Origin: Pseudomonas sp. Irchel 3E13
GTDB taxonomy: Bacteria > Pseudomonadota > Gammaproteobacteria > Pseudomonadales > Pseudomonadaceae
DNA: 64,000 nucleotides
Direction: 5' to 3'
Assembly (NCBI RefSeq): GCF_900187455.1
Contig: NZ_FYDX01000017.1
Span: 79,046-143,045 of the forward strand
A model generated the notes under the pieces. It worked only from the letters and a program-made list of their open reading frames with translations. It was not told the origin of the DNA and searched no databases. Position numbers and translations under genes: made by a program. This document shows positions 53,886 through 62,863 of the stretch, in pieces (position 1 is the first letter of the stretch; each line of letters starts with the position of its first letter).

Positions 53886-55721
53886 ATGTGTGGAATTGTT
53901 GGCGCCGTCGCCGAACGTAATATCACCGCCATTCTGATCGAAGGCCTGAAACGTCTTGAGTACCGCGGTTATGACAGCGCAGGTCTTGCCGTCTTCACCC
54001 AACAAGGGGCTCTGGAACGTCGCCGCCGTATCGGCAAAGTCAGCGAATTGCAGGCGGCCGTCGCCGCCGAGCCGCTGATTGGCCAACTGGGTATCGCCCA
54101 CACCCGCTGGGCAACCCATGGTGCGCCGACCGAGCACAACGCCCACCCGCATTTCTCCGGGCATGAGCTGGCCGTGGTGCACAACGGCATCATCGAGAAC
54201 CACGAAGCCCTGCGCGAGCAACTCAAAGCGCTGGGTTACGTATTCAGTTCCGAAACCGACACTGAAGTGATCGTGCACCTGCTGCACCACACCCTGAAAA
54301 CCATCCCGGACCTGACCGATGCGCTCAAGGCCACGGTCAAGCAGTTGCACGGTGCTTATGGCCTGGCGGTGATCAGCGCCAAACAGCCTGACCGTCTGCT
54401 GGCCGCCCGCAGTGGCAGCCCGCTGGTGATTGGCCTGGGCCTTGGCGAAAACTTCCTGGCGTCTGACCAACTGGCGCTGCGTCAGGTAACCGATCGTTTC
54501 ATGTACCTGGAAGAAGGCGATATCGCCGAGATCCGTCGTGAGCAGGTGAGCATCTGGGACGCCAGCGGCGCGCCAGTGCAACGTGAAACCGTGCAATACC
54601 ACGAAGGTGCGGAAGCCGCGGACAAGGGCGAATACCGCCACTTCATGCTCAAGGAAATCCATGAGCAGCCTGCCGTCGTCCAGCGCACCCTGGAAGGCCG
54701 TCTGGGTAGCGACCACGTGCTGGTTCAGGCGTTTGGTCCGAAAGCTGCCGAGCTGTTCGCCAAAGTGCGCAACGTACAAATCGTCGCCTGCGGCACCAGC
54801 TACCACGCCGGTATGGTCGCCCGATACTGGCTGGAAGAGCTGGCCGGCATCCCGTGTCAGGTCGAAGTGGCAAGCGAGTTCCGCTACCGCAAGGTGGTGG
54901 TGCAGCCGGACACCCTGTTCGTATCGATTTCCCAGTCTGGCGAAACTGCCGACACCCTGGCTGCCCTGCGCAACGCCAAGGAGCTGGGCTTCCTCGGCAG
55001 CCTGGCCATCTGCAACGTCGGCATCAGCTCCCTGGTGCGCGAATCGGACCTGACCCTGCTGACCCTGGCCGGCCCGGAAATCGGCGTGGCCTCCACCAAG
55101 GCCTTCACCACCCAACTGGTTTCGCTGATGCTGCTGACCCTGTCCCTGGGCCAGGTGCGTGGCACCTTGGCGGCGGGTGTAGAGGCTGAACTGGTCGAGC
55201 AACTGCGTCGCCTGCCGGTTCGCCTGGGCGAGGCCCTGGCGATGGACGCCACTGTGGAGAAAATCTCCGAGCTGTTCGCCGACAAACACCACACCCTGTT
55301 CCTCGGTCGTGGCGCGCAATTCCCGGTGGCGATGGAAGGAGCGCTCAAGCTCAAGGAGATTTCCTACATCCACGCCGAAGCCTATCCGGCCGGTGAGCTC
55401 AAGCACGGTCCGTTGGCCCTTGTGGATAACGACATGCCAGTCGTTACCGTGGCGCCTAACAACGAACTGTTGGAGAAGCTCAAGTCCAACCTGCAGGAAG
55501 TGCGCGCCCGTGGTGGTCAGTTGGTCGTGTTCGCTGACGAGCAGGCCGGCATGAGCAATGGCGAAGGCACCCACGTCATCGCCATGCCGCACATCGCCGA
55601 TGCGCTGGCGCCGATCCTCTACACCATCCCACTGCAGTTGCTGTCGTACTACGTCGCCGTGCTCAAGGGCACCGACGTCGACCAGCCGCGCAACCTGGCC
55701 AAGTCGGTTACGGTTGAGTAA
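53886..55721 (+). CDS. glmS: Glutamine-fructose-6-phosphate aminotransferase (isomerizing)
   Basis: First step of amino-sugar synthesis: makes glucosamine-6-phosphate from fructose-6-phosphate and glutamine. The 611-residue protein has the N-terminal Ntn glutaminase with Cys2 (MCGIVGAV) and two C-terminal SIS domains (CGTSYHAGM near 300; SISQSGETADTL). Its last codons form the TnsD-binding part of attTn7, ending PRNLAKSVTVE, and a Tn7-like element is inserted shortly after the stop. Confidence 0.99.
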   Translation: MCGIVGAVAERNITAILIEGLKRLEYRGYDSAGLAVFTQQGALERRRRIGKVSELQAAVAAEPLIGQLGIAHTRWATHGAPTEHNAHPHFSGHELAVVHNGIIENHEALREQLKALGYVFSSETDTEVIVHLLHHTLKTIPDLTDALKATVKQLHGAYGLAVISAKQPDRLLAARSGSPLVIGLGLGENFLASDQLALRQVTDRFMYLEEGDIAEIRREQVSIWDASGAPVQRETVQYHEGAEAADKGEYRHFMLKEIHEQPAVVQRTLEGRLGSDHVLVQAFGPKAAELFAKVRNVQIVACGTSYHAGMVARYWLEELAGIPCQVEVASEFRYRKVVVQPDTLFVSISQSGETADTLAALRNAKELGFLGSLAICNVGISSLVRESDLTLLTLAGPEIGVASTKAFTTQLVSLMLLTLSLGQVRGTLAAGVEAELVEQLRRLPVRLGEALAMDATVEKISELFADKHHTLFLGRGAQFPVAMEGALKLKEISYIHAEAYPAGELKHGPLALVDNDMPVVTVAPNNELLEKLKSNLQEVRARGGQLVVFADEQAGMSNGEGTHVIAMPHIADALAPILYTIPLQLLSYYVAVLKGTDVDQPRNLAKSVTVE

Positions 55722-55753
55722 GCGAAAGCACGTGTAATATCAGGCTGGCTTTG

Positions 55754-55813
55754 AATAATAAAGATTGACACAAAATAATAAAGTTTGACACAAGCTATTA
55801 AAGTTTGACACAA
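55754..55813 (+). repeat. Three tandem 20-bp repeats, probable TnsB-binding end sites
   Basis: Copies at 55754-55773, 55774-55793 and 55794-55813, directly abutting. The common form is AATAATAAAGTTTGACACAA; copy 1 has A for T at position 11 and copy 3 begins GCTATT. Abutting repeats resemble the Tn7 right end, where TnsB sites overlap, and the AATAAAG core is shared with Tn7 right-end sites as I recall them. Confidence 0.85.
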
Positions 55814-55818
55814 CGCGC

Positions 55819-55846
55819 AAACCCCCGTATTTACGGGGGTTTCCCG
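55819..55846. terminator. Hairpin between transposon end and tnsA, terminator-like
   Basis: AAACCCCCGTA pairs with TACGGGGGTTT in an 11-base stem around two bases, with three T at the end. It can block glmS read-through into the tns genes. A second hairpin (GGACC, 55852-55856, with GGTCC, 55865-55869) follows. The T-run is short, so strength is uncertain. Confidence 0.6.
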
Positions 55847-56000
55847 TTTCTGGACCACGCCATTGGTCCGGATTAGCTGCTTCGCTTTTCAGCCGGAGTA
55901 GTCTAGGTACGACCCTCTGAGCAGCTCCTCGTGGGCGGTGTTTTCCTAGAACTATTTTTTTGAATGTGAGGTACAGCGCTTCGTTTGGTCTGAGGAGGCA

Positions 56001-56858
56001 GTGTTGCGCGGTCGTAGGTTTGCTTCGAAGCAGGATATTGAACGGCACATTGCCAACGGATTTGGTGCCGGAGCCGGAGCCAGTTACGTGCCCTGGTTGC
56101 GTGTACAGGACGTCCCGTCGCGGGGGCGGTCTCACAAAATCCAAGGCGTGAAAATCGATCGTATACATCACTTTTTGTCCGATCTCGAACGCGCCTTTTT
56201 CCTGGTTTGCGAATTCTCTGAAGACGTCGTGGACATCCGTGAGCAGTATCCGCTGCTCCAGGTGGAAAGCACCCAAGCAATTGCCCGGGCAATTGGTGTC
56301 CGATATCCGAGATACAAAGGAACCACCCTCCCGCTAGTCATGACGACAGACTTCCTTTTGACCGTGAAGCAGCCGAATGGGGATTTCAGGTCCGTCGCAA
56401 GGACAATCAAGTATCAGCAAGATCTCGTCGGGGAGGACTCTGTCCGGACATTGGAGAAATTGGAGATTGAGAGACGATTCTGGATGAGCCAGGACGTGGA
56501 CTGGAGCATTGTCACCGAGGAGTTGTTCACACCTAATCTGATTAAGAATCTCGGGCTGTTGAGACAATATGCACGGCTACCCCGGCCTCTGATGAGTTCA
56601 TCTCTGCACTCCGATTTTCTCGAAATCCTTGAGGCTAGTAAGGCTTACCCTTGGTCGACATCTGAGTCTTTGCGAAAAATCGCAACCCGTTTGTCTATAC
56701 CGTATACCGAGGCGCGGGACATGTTCTTCCATCTTATCTGGAGCAAGATGATTCAGGTCGATTTGAGCAGCGCTCCGCTTCACCTCAAATCGCCGTTACC
56801 AGATCTCAAGGTAGTTTATCCCGCCGAGATGACCTCATTCATTGAGAAATTATCATGA
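56001..56858 (+). CDS. tnsA: Tn7-like transposase subunit TnsA (endonuclease)
   Basis: TnsA cuts the 5' ends of the element during cut-and-paste transposition, with TnsB cutting the 3' ends. The 285-residue protein has the restriction-endonuclease-like core: Glu63 in DLERAFF, the DIREQYPL motif, Asp117 in TTDFLL and Lys137 in TIKYQQ, followed by a C-terminal winged-helix part (about 175-285) that contacts TnsC. The start is a GTG with GAGGAGGCA directly upstream. Stop overlaps tnsB by four bases. Length is close to the 273 residues of Tn7 TnsA. Confidence 0.93.
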   Translation: MLRGRRFASKQDIERHIANGFGAGAGASYVPWLRVQDVPSRGRSHKIQGVKIDRIHHFLSDLERAFFLVCEFSEDVVDIREQYPLLQVESTQAIARAIGVRYPRYKGTTLPLVMTTDFLLTVKQPNGDFRSVARTIKYQQDLVGEDSVRTLEKLEIERRFWMSQDVDWSIVTEELFTPNLIKNLGLLRQYARLPRPLMSSSLHSDFLEILEASKAYPWSTSESLRKIATRLSIPYTEARDMFFHLIWSKMIQVDLSSAPLHLKSPLPDLKVVYPAEMTSFIEKLS

Positions 56859-59023
56859 ATATTTCAGTGAATGAGGTGTTTGAACCTGTAACGGAACACT
56901 CTGTGATCTCGTCCATGGTTAGAGTTCTTCACCTCATTGAGGCTCAGGACGCCGTAATGGTGATAGCTCTGACCGAGCCGCCAGGTAAACCTTATCCTTT
57001 GGGCCTTGAGGAGCTCAGGCTGTCGTTAGAGTCTGGCGACACCAAGCCGGTAGTGACTGCCGTGCCTGAGTTTCTGCTCGTTCTGGAGGATGACCTCGAT
57101 GACAGCACTAAGCGTGATCGAGATGAGAAGTGGGCAATTATCGAGCCTCTCCTAGACCCGGCTTATCCAGGACAGATTTTCGTGCAGGGCGAGATGGGCC
57201 GGCTGGTTGGGAACAGGGCCGCTGAGCTGGGTATCCAGCGAAAGACCATTTACCGCTTACTGTATCGATACTGGTTTTATGGTCAGGTAAGAAATGCGTT
57301 TCTTAAGAACTATTCGGCTGTAGGAGTGGCGAACAGAAACTACTCGCCTGGCGTACGACCAGGACGGAAACCAAAATTTCAGGGGGTACTTGTATCCCCT
57401 TGTAAATTGCTCAGTGCTATTGATAAGCGATGCATAAAAGTAGGTTATGCGCTTTATGCAAAAAATAAAACATCATCTCTTCGTATTGCTTACGACAAGA
57501 TGCTTAAGAAATTTTATTCTGTAAAGGATCTTTCGAAAAACTCGGAAAATCGGGTACGACTTCTTCCGGAATCGGAAATTCCAACATTCACTCAGTTCGA
57601 CTACTGGGGAAAGCAGTTTTTTGATGAAATTGAAACTGATCGTGGGCGTAAAGGGTTGACGAAGTGGCTTAAGGATTGCCGCCCAATCGCAGGCACTGTT
57701 CGCGATTGGCTTCGTGGCCCGTGCCACCAGTTTGAGATCGACGCGACGATTGCGGACATCTACCTGGTTAACAGCTACTCGCGGCGGATGACTATCGGTC
57801 GTCCGGTGGTATACGTCGTTGTGGACAGCTTCTCGGGAATGATTGTTGGTCTCTATGTCGGCCTGGAGGGGCCTAGCTGGAACGGCGCTCGGCAGGCATT
57901 GTTCAACGCCTTTACCTCCAAGGTGGAGTTCTGTGCGAAGAACGGTGTCGAGATCGCCCCCGGTGATTGGGACTGTCATCATTTGCCACATCAGATCTAC
58001 GCCGACCGGGGCGAGATGCTGTCCCTTGCAGCAGAAGGGCTGGCAAGCGGCTTGGGCATCGAGATGGGTACGGCACCTCCGTACAGACCAGATTGGAAGC
58101 CCATGGTCGAAAGTCGATTCGGTATCCTCAATGATCTAACCGATATCAGGTGGCTTCCAGGCGGCGTTGCCGCACGAGATAAAGAGCGGGGCGAGCGGGA
58201 CTGTCGACTCGATGCCACGCTGAACCTGAAGGAATTTACCCAGATCGTCATTGAGTCCGTTCTTCATTACAACCGTTTTCATCGGCAGCCGGATCGCCTC
58301 ACACAGGCGATGATGAACGATGGCGTCGAGCCTACTCCGACGGGCATATGGACCTGGGCTTTGGAGAATGACCTGATTCACGCCAATAACCGGCCTGACG
58401 AATTGATCTATCTCCACCTGCTGCCTCGCGAACGAGCCACCGTGCAAAAGGGCGGCATGCTCTTTCGCGGAATGCACTATGTTTGCGAGCTCGCCATCAA
58501 AGAGAACTGGTTTGCCAAGGCTCGACGTAATGGTGTCTGGTCGATTGACTGTCGGTTTGATCCGAATTCCGCGGCGCATATCTGGATTCAGGGTGAGAAC
58601 AAGCAGTTCGTCCGCTGTGACCTTCGAGGCTCGGACTTCAAGTACGCCGACTACCGTTCGGATGAAATCTACGATCTTTTGGAAGCGTATCGACAGTTGC
58701 CCCCATCTCATAAACGCGCGGAGCTGGAGAGCCGTGTGAGCTTGGTCGACACGGTCGAACAAATCATCAGCAATGCGCGGGCCGAGCGAAAGGATGAACC
58801 AGCTGCCAGCACCAAGGCTGAGGCGGTGGGTAATATCCGCCAAAACCGGTCCGAGGAACGGGAGCGTGAGCGCGAGAATGCGTTTGTTCCTGATGGCGTC
58901 CGTGCCGAGCCTGCAAAACCCGCTGCCGACACACCTTTAATTACGCATGATTCGTATGCGGGACCTCGCCGCGCGCAGGTGATCGATCTCCTTAAAAGAA
59001 CGCGGCCGGGGAAAACTCAATGA
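56855..59023 (+). CDS. tnsB: Tn7-like transposase TnsB (DDE recombinase)
   Basis: Binds the element ends, cuts the 3' strands and joins them to target DNA. The 722-residue protein has N-terminal DNA-binding helix-turn-helix parts (about 110-170), the retroviral-integrase-like catalytic core with Asp296 (FEIDATIAD), Asp384 (IYADRGEM) and Glu419 (PMVESRFG), a mu-type C-terminal domain, and a charged tail that may contact TnsC. The DD(34)E spacing is canonical, so the enzyme looks intact. ATGA overlaps join it to tnsA and tnsC. Confidence 0.95.
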   Translation: MNISVNEVFEPVTEHSVISSMVRVLHLIEAQDAVMVIALTEPPGKPYPLGLEELRLSLESGDTKPVVTAVPEFLLVLEDDLDDSTKRDRDEKWAIIEPLLDPAYPGQIFVQGEMGRLVGNRAAELGIQRKTIYRLLYRYWFYGQVRNAFLKNYSAVGVANRNYSPGVRPGRKPKFQGVLVSPCKLLSAIDKRCIKVGYALYAKNKTSSLRIAYDKMLKKFYSVKDLSKNSENRVRLLPESEIPTFTQFDYWGKQFFDEIETDRGRKGLTKWLKDCRPIAGTVRDWLRGPCHQFEIDATIADIYLVNSYSRRMTIGRPVVYVVVDSFSGMIVGLYVGLEGPSWNGARQALFNAFTSKVEFCAKNGVEIAPGDWDCHHLPHQIYADRGEMLSLAAEGLASGLGIEMGTAPPYRPDWKPMVESRFGILNDLTDIRWLPGGVAARDKERGERDCRLDATLNLKEFTQIVIESVLHYNRFHRQPDRLTQAMMNDGVEPTPTGIWTWALENDLIHANNRPDELIYLHLLPRERATVQKGGMLFRGMHYVCELAIKENWFAKARRNGVWSIDCRFDPNSAAHIWIQGENKQFVRCDLRGSDFKYADYRSDEIYDLLEAYRQLPPSHKRAELESRVSLVDTVEQIISNARAERKDEPAASTKAEAVGNIRQNRSEERERERENAFVPDGVRAEPAKPAADTPLITHDSYAGPRRAQVIDLLKRTRPGKTQ

Positions 59024-60489
59024 AAGGCGCACAAATTTTTGCGAGCTATACCAAACAAGCGATCGCTGAGTACGCGGGAAACCCCTTGATCGAAGCTCTG
59101 CCGCCGATTCTTGTTGATACGGATGCTATCGATTTGATATCGAATTTCCCCGAGCCAGTTACACCCGCAGAGCTTGATCTCGACGGTGCAACACGGGTTC
59201 ACTGCATCGAGCGCTTGAGGACAGTCGTTCAACCTTTCCTGCTGCATTTGGAGCTGGAGTCCATGATTTCCCTGCTGATCCGCCGGGGATACGTTGGACG
59301 CAACCCAACCTCACCTACCACGGTAAGGCATCTACATTCCCTGTCAGGGGCCCAGCGTTACCATGACTCATTCAAGTCGACCGCTGACTCGTTCAGTGTT
59401 GTAGGCTTGAGTGGAATTGGGAAGTCCACTGCTCTGCACGCCATTTTGAGCCTTTATCCACAGACGATTCGGCATGAGCGTTTTGAGGGCAAGCAGTTCG
59501 TCCAAACACAAATCACGTGGCTCAAGCTGGATTGTCCGCGAGATGGCTCGCTTGCTGGATTTTGCCGACAGTTTTTCCATGCCGTTGGTAAGGCACTGGG
59601 AGATGCGGATTATCACAAGCGACATCGGTACAGGAACATCGACGATGCGCTGCAGCAGATGGAGCAGGTCGCCAGCACGTTCTACATTGGTGCTTTGCTT
59701 ATTGATGAGCTTCAGAACCTTCACTTGGCGAAGACGGGTGGGAAGGACAGCATGCTCAACTTCTTCCTCCACCTCGTAAACAATATCGGAATTCCTGTCG
59801 TGTTCATCGGTACGAATTCGATGATCAGCCTGTTCTCTGACGTTATGCGTGTTGCACGGCGCAGTTGCGGTGGCGGTATGGTCGAATTCAAGCGATTCGA
59901 GAAAGATGATGAAGAGTGGCAGTTTCTGGTTCAGAACCTCTGGAGTTATCAATGGTGCAAGCAGCAGGCTGAACTCACTCCCAAAATTTTCGACGCGCTG
60001 TACGAGCACACCCAAGGCGTAACGGACTTTTTGGTTAAGATTTTGGTACTTAGCCAGCGATATGCTATTCAGAGCGGTGTTGAGTGTCTGACTGCCGAGA
60101 TAATTACCCAGGTCAGTAATGCCAAGATGCAGATTCTCAAACCGGCTATCTCGGCTTTACGCAGCCGCAACCCTGCACGTATGCGGCAGTTCGACGACTT
60201 GCTTCCTATCGAGGAGCAGCTGATAGCCATGATGGCGTTTGACGGACTCCCTCGCTCAGAGCGTATTGCATTGCTGCGTGGTGTGACGCCGCACTCTAAG
60301 CCGGAGACCCAGGCTCCCACAGCTGTAGAGAGTAAGCCTACAGCTCCTACCGCGCCCGCAGCTGTTGCTGTGGAATCATCGGAGGCAAAGGCCTTGAGTC
60401 AACAGCCTGACACCCTGGCAGCGCTGAAGTCAGCTGGTTGGATCTCTACGGACCTCTTTGAGTTTTCACCAAGCTACCGTAAATCATGA
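59020..60489 (+). CDS. tnsC: Tn7-like transposition regulator TnsC (AAA+ ATPase)
   Basis: ATPase that links target selection (TnsD) to the TnsAB transposase and gives target immunity. The 489-residue protein has Walker A GLSGIGKST (129-137), Walker B ALLIDELQN (Asp229, Glu230) and the sensor region FIGTNSM. After about residue 430 comes an Ala/Pro/Thr-rich linker and a short C-tail. A DnaA-box sequence occurs inside (59454). It is shorter than Tn7 TnsC (555). Confidence 0.94.
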   Translation: MKGAQIFASYTKQAIAEYAGNPLIEALPPILVDTDAIDLISNFPEPVTPAELDLDGATRVHCIERLRTVVQPFLLHLELESMISLLIRRGYVGRNPTSPTTVRHLHSLSGAQRYHDSFKSTADSFSVVGLSGIGKSTALHAILSLYPQTIRHERFEGKQFVQTQITWLKLDCPRDGSLAGFCRQFFHAVGKALGDADYHKRHRYRNIDDALQQMEQVASTFYIGALLIDELQNLHLAKTGGKDSMLNFFLHLVNNIGIPVVFIGTNSMISLFSDVMRVARRSCGGGMVEFKRFEKDDEEWQFLVQNLWSYQWCKQQAELTPKIFDALYEHTQGVTDFLVKILVLSQRYAIQSGVECLTAEIITQVSNAKMQILKPAISALRSRNPARMRQFDDLLPIEEQLIAMMAFDGLPRSERIALLRGVTPHSKPETQAPTAVESKPTAPTAPAAVAVESSEAKALSQQPDTLAALKSAGWISTDLFEFSPSYRKS

Positions 60490-60504
60490 TTCGAGGGTAT
60501 GGAG

Positions 60505-62196
60505 ATGGGGCTCAAATTCCATTTCTTCCCAGCAGCTTTTCTCGACGAGACACTTCACAGTGTCCTCTCTCGATACGCCCGGCTTTGTGGAGGTAGCCGT
60601 AAAGCTGCCTTCGCTGGCGAGCTCGCCGCGGCCTCGTTTACGCAGAACGTGGCGTTTCCGAGTCGGTTGGCTGATTTGGCCGAGTTACTTCCCCACGGCA
60701 CTGATCTCTCCGTTGCTCGAATCATCGAGCTGCATACCGTGTTGCCTTACTACGCACCCTTCCTCACCCATGACCAAATGCAGCACGCTCAGGGCGTGAT
60801 GGCGGTAGATGGTAAAGGACTGATGCTGAAATTGGGCATCAATGCCAGTCGGATCGAGGGCGCTTCGAGAGTGCGGTTTTGTCCCCTGTGTATCGACGAA
60901 GATATCGCTCGGGATGGGGCGGCCTACTGGCATCGAACCCACCAACTACCCGGTGTTTTGGTATGTCCCGACCATTGCCAGTTGCTAAAGGTAGTGGATC
61001 ACGGCTGGCATAGCCGAAACTCACGACAGCTCAATCTTCCAGACGATGACGAAGTACAAGGCCATTCAGTCCAACTGGAGGTTGCCCAAGAGTACGTCCC
61101 CAGGTTGCACCAGGTCGCATTGAACTCACAGCAATTGCTCCGTTCACGTCTAGGTCCGCTAGCCGCTACTGTAGTGCAATCCTTTCTCCTGCAAGGCGCT
61201 GCAGCTCTTGATCTGGCTTGCGGTGAAGCGCATCGGTTGGATCTGTGCCGTTTGGCTGCGCATATGAACAGTTTTTTCAACGAACTCCCGGTCGCAGGGG
61301 AGTATTCGATTCTTCGTGAGGCCTCTCCAGGACTGCCTGCGACTTGGGTTACCAAGCTGCTTCGAAGGCCCAGAGGCACCCACCATCCTCTCAAGTACAT
61401 CTTGCTGGCCAGCGCTTTGAAAGTTGAACTGGCAAGCATCCCACACACTGGGGAGCTGCTATTGCCCAGGGAGGGGAGAGCACTGCCAATTGAGGTCCGC
61501 TCATCACACCTGAGGGTGGCGAGTCCCAGAGTTGAAGAGCTGGATGGTCTGCCAGCGGCAGTTTGGAAGCTAGCGCTTTCCGGACACGATGCATTGAGGA
61601 TCGCCGACTCGCTGAATGTGTCCGTGGTTTACGTTTATCGGGCCATCCGCGCCGTGGAAGGTGGTCCGAGCGCCTGGCGAGAAGCGAGATTTTTAAACGA
61701 GCGCCGGCAGCGGCGAACAGCCTTTGAGGAGGCTCATCGTCGGCTCCAGGCTCGCGAATGTCGTGATTATGCGTGGCTCTATCGATGCGATCGCGCATGG
61801 CTTACGGACTGCATCGCGGAGCATCGCAATGCCCACGGAGGCCGGGCGCATAGTGCCGGCGTATTCGTTGTCCTCGACGCGGAACTTGCTGAGCAGATCA
61901 GAAGTTGTGCTCAGAGGCTTCGAGCAGTATCTGGAAAACCCGTTCGAGTATCGCGTACCAGGATTGGTAGGGAGCTCAACGCACTGTCGCGGTTCGAGAA
62001 GCAACTCGCCAAACTCCCACTCTGTGCGGGAGCATTGGAGCAGGAATGCGAGTCTGCTGAGCAGTTTCATCGTCGGCGTCTGCAATGGGCTCAGGAGAAA
62101 CTGTTGTCGGAGCAACGAAGCGTGACTCAATCGTCGTTGTACCGCACTGCCTGCATAAGGCCGAGGGTGTCGTCCAAGAAGGGTAAAGGCTTTTAG
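60505..62196 (+). CDS. tnsD: TnsD/TniQ family target-site selector
   Basis: Sequence-specific protein that directs Tn7-like elements to attTn7 by binding the 3' end of glmS. The protein (563 residues from the ATG at 60505; 565 from 60499) has the N-terminal TniQ domain (FHFFPAAFLDETLHSVLSRYA) and a CCCH zinc finger with CPLC near 125 and CPDHC near 152, then a long C-terminal part with a helix-turn-helix (ALRIADSLNVSVVYVYRAI). I prefer 60505 because GAGGG lies seven bases before it. The element's position after glmS supports the TnsD role. Confidence 0.9.
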   Translation: MGLKFHFFPAAFLDETLHSVLSRYARLCGGSRKAAFAGELAAASFTQNVAFPSRLADLAELLPHGTDLSVARIIELHTVLPYYAPFLTHDQMQHAQGVMAVDGKGLMLKLGINASRIEGASRVRFCPLCIDEDIARDGAAYWHRTHQLPGVLVCPDHCQLLKVVDHGWHSRNSRQLNLPDDDEVQGHSVQLEVAQEYVPRLHQVALNSQQLLRSRLGPLAATVVQSFLLQGAAALDLACGEAHRLDLCRLAAHMNSFFNELPVAGEYSILREASPGLPATWVTKLLRRPRGTHHPLKYILLASALKVELASIPHTGELLLPREGRALPIEVRSSHLRVASPRVEELDGLPAAVWKLALSGHDALRIADSLNVSVVYVYRAIRAVEGGPSAWREARFLNERRQRRTAFEEAHRRLQARECRDYAWLYRCDRAWLTDCIAEHRNAHGGRAHSAGVFVVLDAELAEQIRSCAQRLRAVSGKPVRVSRTRIGRELNALSRFEKQLAKLPLCAGALEQECESAEQFHRRRLQWAQEKLLSEQRSVTQSSLYRTACIRPRVSSKKGKGF

Positions 62197-62298
62197 CCGG
62201 CAGGTACCGCGCGAGCTTCAAGCTGACGGGCTCGGCCCACCTGTCCACCTGATCCATAGTGTTACGATGTCAGCCAATCCCAAAAATGGAGTCATCAA

Positions 62299-62667
62299 AT
62301 GTCGCGCTTGGCGGAGTTTCGTCAACTTGAACAACAGCTTGCAGCTCAGCTGGCTGAACTAGAAGCATTGAAAAACGATGAGGGCCTTAAACGCGAGATC
62401 GAGTTTGAGACAAAGCTTCGAGCCCTTCTGGCCGAACATGGCTTTGGCCTGCCGCAGGTGATTGAGTTGCTGGATCCGAAAGCCACGATCGTACGCCCTG
62501 TCAGGGAGCCCAAGATTAGAGCGGAGCGTAAGCAGCGCGCGCTGAAGGTCTACCTCAATCCTCACAGTGGTGAGGTCATCGAGACAAAAGGGGGTAACCA
62601 CAAGCGCCTCCAGTACTGGAAGTCAGAACACGGCGCTGACACGGTCGAGTCGTGGCTTCAGCGATGA
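62299..62667 (+). CDS. MvaT/H-NS-family xenogeneic silencer, transposon-borne
   Basis: A 122-residue protein closely resembling MvaT/MvaU of Pseudomonas. Residues 1-60 form the coiled-coil oligomerisation part (SRLAEFRQLEQQLAAQLAELE...LKREIEFE pattern) and 80-120 the DNA-binding domain with KVYLNPHSGEVIETKGGNHK and W-X-W like tail (LQYWKSEHGADTVESWLQ), including the GGNH minor-groove loop. Such proteins bind A+T-rich DNA and silence acquired genes. As first cargo gene it may silence the element or interact with host MvaT. GGAG precedes the ATG. Confidence 0.93.
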   Translation: MSRLAEFRQLEQQLAAQLAELEALKNDEGLKREIEFETKLRALLAEHGFGLPQVIELLDPKATIVRPVREPKIRAERKQRALKVYLNPHSGEVIETKGGNHKRLQYWKSEHGADTVESWLQR

Positions 62668-62672
62668 ATGAA

Positions 62673-62699
62673 AGGAGACTGATCCTTGATTGGTCTCCT
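62673..62699 (+). terminator. Hairpin after the MvaT-like gene
   Basis: AGGAGAC pairs with GTCTCCT around a 13-base loop, six bases after the stop. No T-run follows (C-rich instead), so it may act as an mRNA end-stabilising or rho-linked structure. Confidence 0.35.
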
Positions 62700-62863
62700 C
62701 CCCCCCGATTTGGGCTCTGAATCTGAACTCAAATGAACTATAAATTTTTCCTGAAAGCCACGTATTACATGGGCTAGAGAAGGAAAATCGGTATGCCTCC
62801 ATCTAGATAAGGCGGCGCGAGATCTTCACAGTTGAGCCTTGATCAGTTTTCGGAGCTGCAACA

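Noticed and set aside
55754..55813. CRISPR array at the transposon end
   Set aside because: The 20-bp repeats abut without spacers and no cas genes are present; position and sequence fit TnsB sites.
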